Assembly (NCBI GenBank): GCA_964473365.1
Contig: CAYYOV010000002.1
Span: forward strand, 1-64,000
Source of the DNA: 2-02-FULL-55-14 sp964473365
GTDB lineage: Bacteria; Bacteroidota; Ignavibacteria; UBA10030
DNA length: 64,000 nt
Direction of reading: 5' to 3'
This document shows, piece after piece, positions 15,243-24,245 of the stretch; position 1 is the stretch's first letter, and every line of letters begins with the position of its first letter. A model generated the notes under the pieces. The model had not been told where the DNA came from. It made no database searches and saw nothing but the letters and a program-made list of their open reading frames with translations. Made by a program: the position numbers and the translations under genes.

Positions 15243-17527
15243 GTAGAACTCGTGCGAGCACCTTGTCAGCCGTATTGCTGACCGTTACCGCGGCCACGGC
15301 ACAAGTCCCGGCGATCGGCACATGGGAGAGTTTCACGAACCTTACGGCGGTCCGAGCAATGACGGTCGCCAGCAACGGTACGGTGGCAGCTGCCGGCAGT
15401 GGTGGCGTGTTCACCTACGACCCCAATACGGGGGAGTTCACGAGCACGACCAACGCGGGTGGCCTTGCTTCGAACGATCTGACGGCGGTCAGCCTGGATG
15501 ATGCAGGAGGGCTGTGGGTGGGTGCGACAGATGGCGTGATCAACCATAGGCCGGCTGGCTCGGTCACCTGGAGGACGATCACGGACATCAAGGATTCCAA
15601 CCGTCTTCTGAAGGGGATCAAGCGGTTTGTTCAGAAAGGCGACACGCTCTTTGTCGTGAGTGAATTTGGTGTCTCAGTCTACCGGATCAGCCGAAGAGAG
15701 TTTGGCGACACGTATGCATCATTTGGATATGCTGTCTCGCCCGTGTGCTGGGATGTGGCGGTCGCTCGTGACACCGTCTGGATCGCGACCGACCAGGGGC
15801 TGGCGGCAGCGTGGCTCGGCTCGACGAACGTGTCGGCTCCGACGAGCTGGACGCGGTTGGGTCCCTCGCAGGGTGTGCCGGCGGGATCCGTGAGATCCCT
15901 GACGACGATCGGAGACACGCTTCTTGTCGGTACGACCGGAGGGACGGCCGTTCGTATCGCCGGTGGGTTCGTGCAGCACCCCTCGATTGGCGCCGTCCAA
16001 GCCGTGCGCTTGCGCGCCTATATGGGGATGTTGTTCAGCTTGACGAACGAGTCCGGAGTTTCCGTAGTGAGCCGGATGGACCACGCGATGGGGACGCGAA
16101 CGGTCATCGGACCTGCTCTGGCTTCAGCGGTGGATCTTGCGGTTCTGTCGGGGCCGCTCGTGTGGGTTGGTGTTCCGGACCGTGGCCTTGCGCGGATGGA
16201 AGGGCCGGCTTGGGCGTTCATAGCCCCGAACTCACCTGGAACGAATAGGTTCGTCGACATTGCCATCGGTCCTGACGGGGCACTGTGGGCGGGCACAGGG
16301 ATTGACGGAGGTGGCCGCGGATTCATGCGGTATCACCGGTCAGTACCGGACGGCCAGCGCTGGATGAACTTTTCGAAGTCGACGATCCCGGGTCTGGGTG
16401 GAGACGACTACTACAAAGTGCGGCCCGCCCCTGATGGAACCGTCTGGGTCAGCTCGTGGGGCTACGGGGTCGTTCAAATGTCGGGTGACTCACTACTCCG
16501 ACGTCTCACCGCCCAAACAACTCCGGCGCTCGCCCCCACTGTCGTCGATGACACAGTATTCGTGGTGGTCGGAGGCGTTGCGATCGACCTTCAGGGGCGA
16601 ACCTGGATTGTGAACCGGACCGCCGTCGACGGAAACGTTCTCGTACGCCTCGATCCGGACGGATCAGTCGTGAAATACCGAAACATGTCCGGCACAGGAG
16701 AGGGCATGTTTACGTCGATGGTCATCGACCGCAACGGGACAAAGTGGTTTGCAAACTCTGAACCGAACAAGGCGGCATCGTCTGGCCTGTACTATTTCAA
16801 CGAGCAGACCATATTGCCTGGCACCTCCGGATCTGGAGGATGGGGCTTCGTGATGCAGTCGGACGGCCTCGTGAACAACACGGTGCAGTGTCTGGCCGTG
16901 GATCTCGACGGGGACGTCTGGGCCGGGACGGCCCTTGGCGTGACGATCTTCAACGAACCGTCGAACCCCCGCATTCGTCGAAGCACTTCGTTCCCGTTGC
17001 GTGAGCAATCGATACAGGCGATCGCCGTGGACGGCGTGAACAACAAGTGGGTGGGTACGAAGGAGGGGATCTTCATCATCAGCCCGGACGGCTCCCAGCT
17101 GTTGGCGCAGTACACGGTCGCTAACACGGGAGGACGCCTTGTGAGCAACGATATCCGTTCGATCGCGATCGACCAACTGCTCGGTGTGGCGTATTTTGGC
17201 ACAGAGGCCGGATTGTCGGCTCTGTCGATCCCGACGGTGCAAACGGAGCGCCAGTTCTCAACCCTGCTGATCGGCCCGAACCCGTTCCCCGTCCCATCGG
17301 ATCTGCCCTTGACCATCCGTCGATTGATGCCGCAAACACGGGTCAAGATCCTGACGATCGCCGGAACGCTCGTCACGGAGTTCGAAGCGCAGGGAGGAGG
17401 ACGGGCGTTCTGGGACGGTCGTGACCGGGATGGCGCGTTCGTCGGGAGCGGTACCTACATGATCGTGGCATTCAACGAGAACGGAGAACAACTCAGCACC
17501 GCCAAGCTGGCGGTCATAAGGAGGTGA
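15239..17527 (+). CDS. PorZ-like beta-propeller protein with type IX secretion tail
   Basis: The 762-residue protein starts at an ATG overlapping the ribH stop and has a signal peptide ending near 'TAATAQVPAIG'. The N-terminal part resembles the PorZ propeller ('GTWESFTNLTAVRAM', 'NAGGLASNDLTAVSLDDAGG'). Many two-component-regulator-type blades follow ('DLDGDVWAGTALGV', 'AVDGVNNKWVGTKEG'). The last 85 residues ('IGPNPF', 'VKILTIAGTLVTEF', 'WDGRDRDGAFVGSGTYMI') look like a type IX secretion C-terminal domain. In Porphyromonas, PorZ is part of the surface complex that attaches sugar to secreted cargo. Another propeller protein exported by type IX secretion is possible. Confidence 0.78.
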   Translation: MSRTRASTLSAVLLTVTAATAQVPAIGTWESFTNLTAVRAMTVASNGTVAAAGSGGVFTYDPNTGEFTSTTNAGGLASNDLTAVSLDDAGGLWVGATDGVINHRPAGSVTWRTITDIKDSNRLLKGIKRFVQKGDTLFVVSEFGVSVYRISRREFGDTYASFGYAVSPVCWDVAVARDTVWIATDQGLAAAWLGSTNVSAPTSWTRLGPSQGVPAGSVRSLTTIGDTLLVGTTGGTAVRIAGGFVQHPSIGAVQAVRLRAYMGMLFSLTNESGVSVVSRMDHAMGTRTVIGPALASAVDLAVLSGPLVWVGVPDRGLARMEGPAWAFIAPNSPGTNRFVDIAIGPDGALWAGTGIDGGGRGFMRYHRSVPDGQRWMNFSKSTIPGLGGDDYYKVRPAPDGTVWVSSWGYGVVQMSGDSLLRRLTAQTTPALAPTVVDDTVFVVVGGVAIDLQGRTWIVNRTAVDGNVLVRLDPDGSVVKYRNMSGTGEGMFTSMVIDRNGTKWFANSEPNKAASSGLYYFNEQTILPGTSGSGGWGFVMQSDGLVNNTVQCLAVDLDGDVWAGTALGVTIFNEPSNPRIRRSTSFPLREQSIQAIAVDGVNNKWVGTKEGIFIISPDGSQLLAQYTVANTGGRLVSNDIRSIAIDQLLGVAYFGTEAGLSALSIPTVQTERQFSTLLIGPNPFPVPSDLPLTIRRLMPQTRVKILTIAGTLVTEFEAQGGGRAFWDGRDRDGAFVGSGTYMIVAFNENGEQLSTAKLAVIRR

Positions 17528-17647
17528 CCGGAAGCTACCGAGCGTACGGAACGTAGGGCCGAGAACGATGTCTGGCGTGATCTGTAATTCCTGATAGACG
17601 TGCAGTGCGGTCTCCACATGCGACACCGATCCCAGGGAGGAACGAAC

Positions 17648-17941
17648 GTGGAACAAACGTACAAGGACGAGATCTTCACGAAGAGAGTCCGGGCGGGGAA
17701 GCGAACATACTTCTTCGATGTGAAGTCGACGAAATCGGAGAAGGACTTCTACATCACGATCACCGAAAGCAAGCGGGTCGGTGAGGAGGAGTATGAAAAG
17801 CACAAGATCTTCCTGTACAAGGAGGATTTCGACAAGTTTGCAGATGCATTGCAGGAGACGGTGACGCACGTCCGCGGCCATTTGTTGTCAGGGGTCCCGG
17901 TCGAGCCTGCAGCAATGGAGGAGCGGCCGGTGGAAGGGTAG
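17648..17941 (+). CDS. DUF3276 / PUR-alpha-like nucleic-acid-binding protein
   Basis: The 97-residue product starts at a GTG preceded by GGGAGG at 7 bases, which settles the start. Features such as 'SKRVRAGKRTYFFDVK'-like spacing (here 'TKRVRAGKRTYFFDVK'), 'YITITESK' and 'KIFLYKEDFDKFADAL' match DUF3276, a Bacteroidota-typical family with a PUR repeat fold that binds single-stranded DNA or RNA. Function in the cell is not established. A perfect 6-base hairpin lies 50 bases downstream. Confidence 0.85.
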   Translation: MEQTYKDEIFTKRVRAGKRTYFFDVKSTKSEKDFYITITESKRVGEEEYEKHKIFLYKEDFDKFADALQETVTHVRGHLLSGVPVEPAAMEERPVEG

Positions 17942-17990
17942 GATTTCCCGGCGACGATCCACGTGTGCCCGCAACGAAGGCTCAGGTCTG

Positions 17991-18006
17991 GAAGGCTTGG
18001 GCCTTC
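17991..18006 (+). terminator. possible terminator hairpin after the DUF3276 gene
   Basis: GAAGGC-TTGG-GCCTTC is a perfect 6-base-pair stem with a tetraloop, 49 bases after the stop codon. There is no clear T-run after it, so its action as a terminator is uncertain. Confidence 0.3.
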
Positions 18007-18078
18007 AGCCATTTGGCCAGTCCGGAGGAAATGTCGCGACAATCGGCAACGTGGAACTACGATCCGCAATTCCAGTCC

Positions 18079-18107
18079 TTGACTCGCCCGCAGATTTTCC
18101 TTATCTT
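18079..18107 (+). promoter_or_regulatory. strong sigma70-like promoter for the rpmF-plsX-fab operon
   Basis: TTGACT (18079-18084), 17 bases, TATCTT (18102-18107), inside a markedly AT-rich patch. Transcription would begin near 18115, some 25 bases before the yceD start, whose GAGGG Shine-Dalgarno lies 6 bases before the ATG. Confidence 0.6.
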
Positions 18108-18139
18108 TCTTTGATTTTTTAGAGTTTTCGAGGGTCTGA

Positions 18140-18649
18140 ATGGCGGTGATGCAGATCCATATCGCGCGATTGTCTGAAGGGCGACACTCGCACCAATTCG
18201 AGGTCACCCCCGCGGACCTGGATCTGGGGGGCTCCTTCGTTGGACCGCTTCGTGTCGAGGCCGATCTCGACCGGACAGGCCGACAGATCCTCGTGCAAGC
18301 CAGATTTTCTGCAGTGGGTGCTTTTGTCTGCGATCGCTGCCTGGAGTCGTTCCGGATGCCGTTGGAAGGGTCCTACGCGATCCTCTACGTTCCGGAAGGG
18401 ACATCGATGCCGGTGGAAGCGGTCGACGGTGAAGTCCAAACGGTACCGTCCGATGCCCAGGTGGTCGCGCTTGACGAAGATGTCCGCCAGTTTGTCCAGT
18501 TGGCGGTTCCGACGAAATTGCTCTGCCGCGATGATTGCCGTGGGCTGTGCCCACAGTGCGGTAGGAACTGGAACGCGGGTCCCTGCGCCTGTGACGAGCC
18601 CGTCTCCGACACGCGCTGGGATGCCTTGAAGAAGCTCAGGAATCCCTGA
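18140..18649 (+). CDS. YceD/DUF177-family protein
   Basis: The 169-residue protein has the family's 'FVCDRCLESF' near residue 60 and a C-terminal cysteine cluster ('CRDDCRGLCPQCGRNWNAGP'), likely a metal site. Proteins of this family sit in front of rpmF across bacteria, and the plant and E. coli members are needed for normal 23S rRNA levels. The rpmF gene follows after 33 bases, which fixes the assignment. It is the first gene after the promoter at 18079-18107. Confidence 0.9.
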   Translation: MAVMQIHIARLSEGRHSHQFEVTPADLDLGGSFVGPLRVEADLDRTGRQILVQARFSAVGAFVCDRCLESFRMPLEGSYAILYVPEGTSMPVEAVDGEVQTVPSDAQVVALDEDVRQFVQLAVPTKLLCRDDCRGLCPQCGRNWNAGPCACDEPVSDTRWDALKKLRNP

Positions 18650-18682
18650 AGTACCGACTTTCTTTCTCATAGGAGTTGTTCG

Positions 18683-18865
18683 ATGCCCAATCCCAAACGC
18701 CGTCATTCCAAGACCCGTGGTCGAAAGCGCCGGACGCACTACAAGGCGACGGTACCGACCACGCAAGAATGTCCGAACTGCCACGAACCGAAGCTTCAGC
18801 ACCGAGCGTGCCCGAACTGCGGTCAGTACAACGGCCGCGTCGTCACGTCCCCCAAGGAATCCTGA
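18683..18865 (+). CDS. rpmF: 50S ribosomal protein L32
   Basis: A 60-residue basic protein beginning 'MPNPKRRHSKTRGRKRRTHY' with two CxxC pairs ('CPNCHEP', 'CPNCGQY') that bind zinc. Both length and motifs are typical of the zinc form of L32. It sits in the common yceD-rpmF-plsX order and ends 38 bases before plsX. Confidence 0.98.
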   Translation: MPNPKRRHSKTRGRKRRTHYKATVPTTQECPNCHEPKLQHRACPNCGQYNGRVVTSPKES

Positions 18866-18903
18866 CGCCACGACCGACCTGACGCGCACCTCCGGTCGTC
18901 TGT

Positions 18904-19932
18904 ATGTCTTCTTCCAACCGCATCCGTGTCGTGCTCGACGCCATGGGGGGCGATCACGCCCCCGGGCATGAGATCGACGGGGCACTTGCTGCGATCCGTG
19001 AGGCTTCGGACCGGCTTGAACTGATCCTCGTCGGCGATGAGGGAACGTTGCGTTCACTCTGGACCTCACGGGGCGGCGACGCCTCGGCGGTGCGGTTCGT
19101 CCACGCCAGTCAGGTCATCACGATGGAGGACAAGCCGACCGCCGCGCTCAAGGACAAGCGCGATTCTTCGTTGGCTGTCGGCATGCGGTTCCACCAGGAA
19201 GGTCATGCGGATGCGTTCGTCAGTGCTGGCAATACGGGGGCGGTTCTCTCGGCCGCGACGCTCATTCTCGGGCGCGTGAAAGGTGTCAGCCGGCCGACCA
19301 TCGGGACATTCATTCCGGCTGAACACGGTGTCTGTCTCCTGCTCGACGCCGGCACGAACGTCGACTGCCGCGCGCAACATCTGTATGAGTTCGGCATCAT
19401 GGGAAGCATCTATTTTCAGCGGATCATCGGCAAGGACCGGCCGACGGTCGCACTGTTGAACGTAGGAGAAGAGCGGCTCAAGGGAACCGAGGTCGTCCTC
19501 GAAACGTACAAGATGCTCGAGGCCAGTGCGGTGAATTTTGTCGGGAACGTTGAAGGCCGCGATATTCTCAAGGCGAAAGCGGATGTGGTCGTCTGTGATG
19601 GATTCACGGGGAACATCGTTCTCAAGTTCGGCGAAAGCGTGCCGTCGTTCCTGAAGAGCATGCTTCGGCAGGCTGCTGAAAAGAGCATCTTCGACAAACT
19701 GGCACTTGGGATCGCGCGTGGCGCAATGCGTCGTGCGCTGGGCGTTCTCGACCCGAACGCCCACGGCGGCGTGCCAGTGCTCGGGGTCAATGGCGTGGCG
19801 ATCATCGGTCACGGAAGCGCCAGCCCTGTAGGCATCAAGAACATGATCGTACGGGCGATCGAGGTCGCGCAGAGCGGCCTCCATCGTCATATTGCATCAG
19901 CACTCGACACACCTTCCTCTTCCGTTGCATAG
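18904..19932 (+). CDS. plsX: phosphate acyltransferase
   Basis: The 342-residue protein makes acyl-phosphate from acyl carrier protein, the donor for the first step of phospholipid synthesis. It shows the N-terminal 'VVLDAMGGDHAPGHEIDGA', 'SAGNTGAVL' and 'VVVCDGFTGNIVLK' motifs and has normal length. It lies between rpmF and fabH, the usual order in many bacteria, with 9 bases to fabH. Confidence 0.97.
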   Translation: MSSSNRIRVVLDAMGGDHAPGHEIDGALAAIREASDRLELILVGDEGTLRSLWTSRGGDASAVRFVHASQVITMEDKPTAALKDKRDSSLAVGMRFHQEGHADAFVSAGNTGAVLSAATLILGRVKGVSRPTIGTFIPAEHGVCLLLDAGTNVDCRAQHLYEFGIMGSIYFQRIIGKDRPTVALLNVGEERLKGTEVVLETYKMLEASAVNFVGNVEGRDILKAKADVVVCDGFTGNIVLKFGESVPSFLKSMLRQAAEKSIFDKLALGIARGAMRRALGVLDPNAHGGVPVLGVNGVAIIGHGSASPVGIKNMIVRAIEVAQSGLHRHIASALDTPSSSVA

Positions 19933-19941
19933 GGTTTCCTC

Positions 19942-20946
19942 ATGTCCGTGACACGCGCCACGATCACTGCTGTCGGTCATTACACCCCTCCGAAGGTCCT
20001 CTCCAACTTCGATCTGGAGAAGCTCGTCGACACCAACGACGAATGGATCCGCACGCGTACCGGTATCTCGGAGCGCCGCATCATGGAAAAAGGCGCGACC
20101 TCCGATATGGCGGTCCTCGCCGTTCAGGACATGGCGAATCGATTCAACGTGAATCTCGACGAGGTCGAGGTCGTCATCCTCGCCACTGTCACGCCTGACA
20201 TGTTCTTCCCGGCAACTGCCGTCCTCGTGGGCCACAAGCTGGGGATGAAGAAAGCGTGGGGCTTCGACATTTCGGCGGCCTGCTCTGGCTTCTTGTATGC
20301 GCTCGCTACGGGCGCCAAGTTTATTGAGAGCGGAGCCAACAAGAAGGTGCTGGTGATCGGTGCCGACAAGATGAGCGCCATCATCGACTATACCGATCGG
20401 AACACCTGTATCCTGTTTGGTGACGCTGCGGCGTGCGTTCTGCTCGAGCCTTCCGATGACCCCTCCTTCGGTCTTCTGGATCATCGTCTCTACAGCGACG
20501 GGGCGGGTGGGGAATTCCTGCACATGAAGGCCGGAGGAAGCCTCAACCCCGCCAGCCACGATACTGTCGACAAGCGGATGCACTTCATCTATCAGGACGG
20601 CAAGAACGTGTTCAAGCTCGCCGTCAAAGGGATGGCGGATGTATCGGCAGAAGTCATGGAGCGGAACGGGCTCAAGGGTGATGACGTGGCGTGGCTGGTG
20701 CCTCACCAGGCGAACCTTCGGATCATCGATGCGACCGCCGACCGCATGGGCATCGATCGCAGCAAGGTGATGATCAACATCGACAAGTACGGCAACACCA
20801 CGGCCGCGACCATCCCACTCTGTCTTTCGGAATGGCATGCCGCCGGCCAGCTCGTGCGCGGACAGAATATCGTGCTCGCCGCCTTTGGGGCCGGATATAC
20901 CTGGGGTGCGGCCCTCGTGAAGTGGTCGATCGGGACAAAAGCCTGA
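19942..20946 (+). CDS. fabH: beta-ketoacyl-ACP synthase III
   Basis: The 334-residue enzyme starts fatty-acid chains by condensing acyl-CoA with malonyl-ACP. The catalytic triad is visible: cysteine in 'DISAACSGFLYAL', histidine in 'VPHQANLRII' and asparagine in 'DKYGNTTAATIPL'. Length and start are typical. It is followed by fabD after 13 bases within the fatty-acid operon. Confidence 0.97.
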   Translation: MSVTRATITAVGHYTPPKVLSNFDLEKLVDTNDEWIRTRTGISERRIMEKGATSDMAVLAVQDMANRFNVNLDEVEVVILATVTPDMFFPATAVLVGHKLGMKKAWGFDISAACSGFLYALATGAKFIESGANKKVLVIGADKMSAIIDYTDRNTCILFGDAAACVLLEPSDDPSFGLLDHRLYSDGAGGEFLHMKAGGSLNPASHDTVDKRMHFIYQDGKNVFKLAVKGMADVSAEVMERNGLKGDDVAWLVPHQANLRIIDATADRMGIDRSKVMINIDKYGNTTAATIPLCLSEWHAAGQLVRGQNIVLAAFGAGYTWGAALVKWSIGTKA

Positions 20947-20959
20947 GCGGATCGGACCG

Positions 20960-21871
20960 ATGAGCAAGCGCGCGTTCGTCTTTCCCGGTCAGGGATCGCA
21001 GTACGTCGGCATGGGTGCTGACCTCGCCGGAGCATTGCCCGAGGCCAAGCGGCTGTTCGCGCTGGCCGATGAGGTGCTCGGTGTCCCCCTGAGCCGCATC
21101 TGTTTCGAGGGTCCGGAAGAGGAGCTCCGGCAGACGAAGAACACACAACCGGCGATCTTTCTCCACAGTCTTGCCGCTGCGGCCGTGTTGCCGGATGCCC
21201 GTGCTGAGATGGCGGCGGGACATTCGCTTGGCGAGTACTCGGCGCTCGTGTTCGCGGGTGCGCTTTCGTTCGAAGACGGTCTGCGCCTTGTCCGTCTCCG
21301 CGGAGAGCTGATGCACCAGGCTGGGATCGACCAGCCGGGAACGATGGCGGCCGTGATCGGGCTTGACGGCCCCGTGGTGGCCGATGCGTGCGCGGAAGCA
21401 TCGACTGCCGGGATCGTCCAACCGGCAAATTTCAATTCGCCCGGTCAAGTGGTCATCTCGGGGTCAGTCGCTGGTGTGCGGGCTGCGATGGAAGGAGCCA
21501 AGAAGCGGGGGGCCAAGTTGGTCAAGGAGCTGTCGGTCAGCGGGGCTTTCCACTCGCCGCTGATGGCTCCTGCGAAAGCCGGCCTCGAATCCGCGCTCGC
21601 CTCGGCAACCATCTCGGATGCACGGATCCCGGTCTATGCCAATGTGACGGCTTCGCCCGTGACAGACGCGTCCGCCATTCGCCGGCTCCTGCTTGATCAG
21701 TTGACGATGCCGGTCTTGTGGGAACACAGCGTGGCCCGAATGGCCTCGGATGGTGCGACGGAGTTCGTAGAGATCGGGCCGGGGAAGGTGCTGCAGGGAC
21801 TGGTGAAGCGCATTGCGAGCGGTGTCGCAACACGCGGTGTGGATACGCTCAAGGACCTCTCAGGATCGTGA
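20960..21871 (+). CDS. fabD: malonyl-CoA:ACP transacylase
   Basis: The 303-residue enzyme loads malonate onto acyl carrier protein. It has the oxyanion-loop motif 'VFPGQGSQYVGMG', the nucleophile serine in 'GHSLGEYSALV' and a histidine in 'SGAFHSPLM'. It ends 2 bases before the start of fabG, so translation is probably linked. Confidence 0.97.
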   Translation: MSKRAFVFPGQGSQYVGMGADLAGALPEAKRLFALADEVLGVPLSRICFEGPEEELRQTKNTQPAIFLHSLAAAAVLPDARAEMAAGHSLGEYSALVFAGALSFEDGLRLVRLRGELMHQAGIDQPGTMAAVIGLDGPVVADACAEASTAGIVQPANFNSPGQVVISGSVAGVRAAMEGAKKRGAKLVKELSVSGAFHSPLMAPAKAGLESALASATISDARIPVYANVTASPVTDASAIRRLLLDQLTMPVLWEHSVARMASDGATEFVEIGPGKVLQGLVKRIASGVATRGVDTLKDLSGS

Positions 21872-21873
21872 AC

Positions 21874-22620
21874 ATGGGACCATTGCAGGACAAGATCGTA
21901 CTCGTCACCGGCGGATCGCGCGGCATCGGCCGTTCGATCGTGAAGGCCTGCGCCGATGCCGGTGCGCACGTCGCGTTCACATTTCGGAGCGCCGGCGTTG
22001 CGGCTGAAGAGGCGCTTGCCGATGTCCGAGCTTCCGGCCGGGAAGGGCTTGCGCTGCAGTCCGACGCGAAAGACGTTGCCGCAGCGCAACAAACGGTCGA
22101 TGCGGTCGTTGCGAAGTGGGGACGGATCGACGTCCTCGTGAACAACGCGGGCATCACCAAGGACACGCTCTTGATGCGCATGACCGAGTCCGACTGGGAC
22201 GAGGTGCTCGACACGAACCTCAAGAGCGCCTGGAACTATGCAAAAGCCGTATGTCGCCCGATGATGGGGCAGCGCAGCGGTTCGATCATCAACATCTCGT
22301 CGATCGTGGGCGTGATGGGCAACGCCGGTCAGGCGAACTATGCGGCTGCGAAGGCGGGGATGATCGGTCTAACGAAATCGCTTGCAAAAGAACTGGCCTC
22401 TCGCAATATTCTCGTCAATGCTGTGGCTCCCGGGTTTGTCGATACCGACATGACGCACAAGCTGACGCCCCAACAGCGCGAAACGTTGCTGAACAGCATC
22501 CCGCTGAAGCGAACGGCGAAACCGGAAGAGATCGCCGGCGTCGTGGTGTTCCTGGCGGGTCCGGCGGCGGCATACATCACCGGACAGGTGCTGGTCGTCG
22601 ACGGTGGCATCGTCATGTAG
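21874..22620 (+). CDS. fabG: 3-oxoacyl-ACP reductase
   Basis: The 248-residue short-chain dehydrogenase reduces the keto group in the elongation cycle with NADPH. It shows the dinucleotide site 'TGGSRGIGRSIV', 'NNAGITKD', and the catalytic Ser-Tyr-Lys set in 'ISSIVG' and 'YAAAKAGM'. The C-terminal 'TGQVLVVDGGIVM' is typical. The frame is open upstream, but homology begins at the ATG at 21874, immediately after fabD. Confidence 0.96.
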   Translation: MGPLQDKIVLVTGGSRGIGRSIVKACADAGAHVAFTFRSAGVAAEEALADVRASGREGLALQSDAKDVAAAQQTVDAVVAKWGRIDVLVNNAGITKDTLLMRMTESDWDEVLDTNLKSAWNYAKAVCRPMMGQRSGSIINISSIVGVMGNAGQANYAAAKAGMIGLTKSLAKELASRNILVNAVAPGFVDTDMTHKLTPQQRETLLNSIPLKRTAKPEEIAGVVVFLAGPAAAYITGQVLVVDGGIVM

Positions 22621-22690
22621 ACCGGCCTGCGAAGGCCTCAACGATCGTTCGTTCATTGTTTCCCCATCATCCAACATCAGGAGTCCCACC

Positions 22691-22930
22691 ATGTCAGATG
22701 TCACCTCAAAAGTGAAAGACATCATCGTCGCGAAGCTGGGCGTTGATGCGGCTCAGATCACGAACGAAGCGTCATTCACGAACGACCTCGGTGCCGATTC
22801 GCTCGATACGGTCGAACTCGTGATGGAGTTCGAGAAGGCCTTCAACATCCAGATCCCGGATGAGGATGCCGAGAAGATCTCGACCGTCGGCGATGTCGTG
22901 AAATATCTCGCCGGCAAAGGTATCAACTAA
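22691..22930 (+). CDS. acpP: acyl carrier protein
   Basis: A 79-residue acidic protein with the phosphopantetheine serine in 'LGADSLDTVELVM'. The start at 22691 gives the standard length and follows AGGAG at about 7 bases. Its place between fabG and fabF is the classic order. It carries the growing chain for all the surrounding enzymes. Confidence 0.98.
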   Translation: MSDVTSKVKDIIVAKLGVDAAQITNEASFTNDLGADSLDTVELVMEFEKAFNIQIPDEDAEKISTVGDVVKYLAGKGIN

Positions 22931-22972
22931 GCAGCTCACCGTTCCGAACAGGTCGCACGGCAGGGAGATCGC

Positions 22973-24232
22973 ATGGCGTACAACGGACAACCACGGCGGG
23001 TGGTCATCACCGGGATGGGCGCACTTACCCCGATCGGCAACTCGTTGGAGGAATTTTGGAAGAACCTCCTGGGGGGAGTCAGTGGCGCGGGACCCATCAC
23101 GTATTTCGATGTGTCCCAATACGACACGAAGTTCGCCTGCCAGCTCAAGGGGTTCGATGCCACGTCGTACCTCGACCGAAAGCTGGCGCAGCGGTCCGAC
23201 CCGTTCACGCACTATGCGATTGTGTCTGTCGACCTGGCCGTGCAGGACGCGGGCATTGATTTTCAGAAGCTGGACCGGGAGCGAATCGGCGTGGTGTTTG
23301 GCTCAGGAATCGGCGGTTTGCAGACGTTCTTCAAGCAGAGCCAAACGATCTATGAGACCGGTGGGCCGCATCGCATCAGTCCGTTCTTCATTCCGATGAT
23401 GATCTCCGATATCGCGGCCGGACGGATCTCGATGCGTCATGGGCTCAAGGGTCCGAACTACGCGACCACGTCGGCCTGCGCTACCTCATCGCATGCGATC
23501 GGGGATGCATTCATCCTCATCCAGCGGGGGGATGCCGATATGATGGTCACGGGCGGCGCCGAAGCAAGCATCTGTGAAATGGGCGTTGGAGGTTTCAATG
23601 CGATGAAGGCTCTGTCGACACGGAATGACGACCCGACAAAAGCGAGCCGGCCGTTCGACAAGGACCGGGACGGATTCGTCATGGGTGAAGGGGCCGGGGC
23701 GTTGATCCTGGAGGAGCTGGGCCATGCGGTCCGGCGCGGTGCCAAGATCTACGCTGAGATCTGCGGCATCGGATTCTCGGCCGACGCACATCACATCACC
23801 GAGCCCGCGCCCGAAGGTGAAGGCGCGCAGCGTTCGATGAAAGCAGCGCTTCGCGATGCCAACTTGACCCCGCAAGATGTGCAGTACATCAACACGCATG
23901 GGACTTCGACGCCGGTCGGCGACAAGAACGAATCGGCGGCGATCCGACGGGTGTTTGGCGACCATGCGGGCCGCCTGGCGGTCAACTCCACGAAGTCGAT
24001 GATCGGCCATCTGCTCGGGGCCGCCGGCGCCGTGGAATCGATCGCCACGATCCTCACCCTCGTGCACCAGAAGGTGCACCCGACCATCAATCAGGTAACG
24101 CCGGATCCCGATTGCGACCTGAACTACATCCCCAACCAGGCCAAGGATTGGCCGGTGGAGGTGGCGATCAGCAACACATTCGGGTTCGGCGGACACAACG
24201 CGTCGCTCCTCTTCCGTCGCTACACCGGATAA
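22973..24232 (+). CDS. fabF: beta-ketoacyl-ACP synthase II
   Basis: The 419-residue condensing enzyme elongates acyl chains on acyl carrier protein. Its Cys-His-His triad is visible in 'TSACATSSHAIGDAF', 'YINTHGTSTPVGD' and 'KSMIGHLLGAAGAVE'. Start and length are normal. It lies 42 bases after acpP and 13 bases before the RNase III gene. Confidence 0.97.
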   Translation: MAYNGQPRRVVITGMGALTPIGNSLEEFWKNLLGGVSGAGPITYFDVSQYDTKFACQLKGFDATSYLDRKLAQRSDPFTHYAIVSVDLAVQDAGIDFQKLDRERIGVVFGSGIGGLQTFFKQSQTIYETGGPHRISPFFIPMMISDIAAGRISMRHGLKGPNYATTSACATSSHAIGDAFILIQRGDADMMVTGGAEASICEMGVGGFNAMKALSTRNDDPTKASRPFDKDRDGFVMGEGAGALILEELGHAVRRGAKIYAEICGIGFSADAHHITEPAPEGEGAQRSMKAALRDANLTPQDVQYINTHGTSTPVGDKNESAAIRRVFGDHAGRLAVNSTKSMIGHLLGAAGAVESIATILTLVHQKVHPTINQVTPDPDCDLNYIPNQAKDWPVEVAISNTFGFGGHNASLLFRRYTG

Positions 24233-24245
24233 TCGTTTTCCGGAT

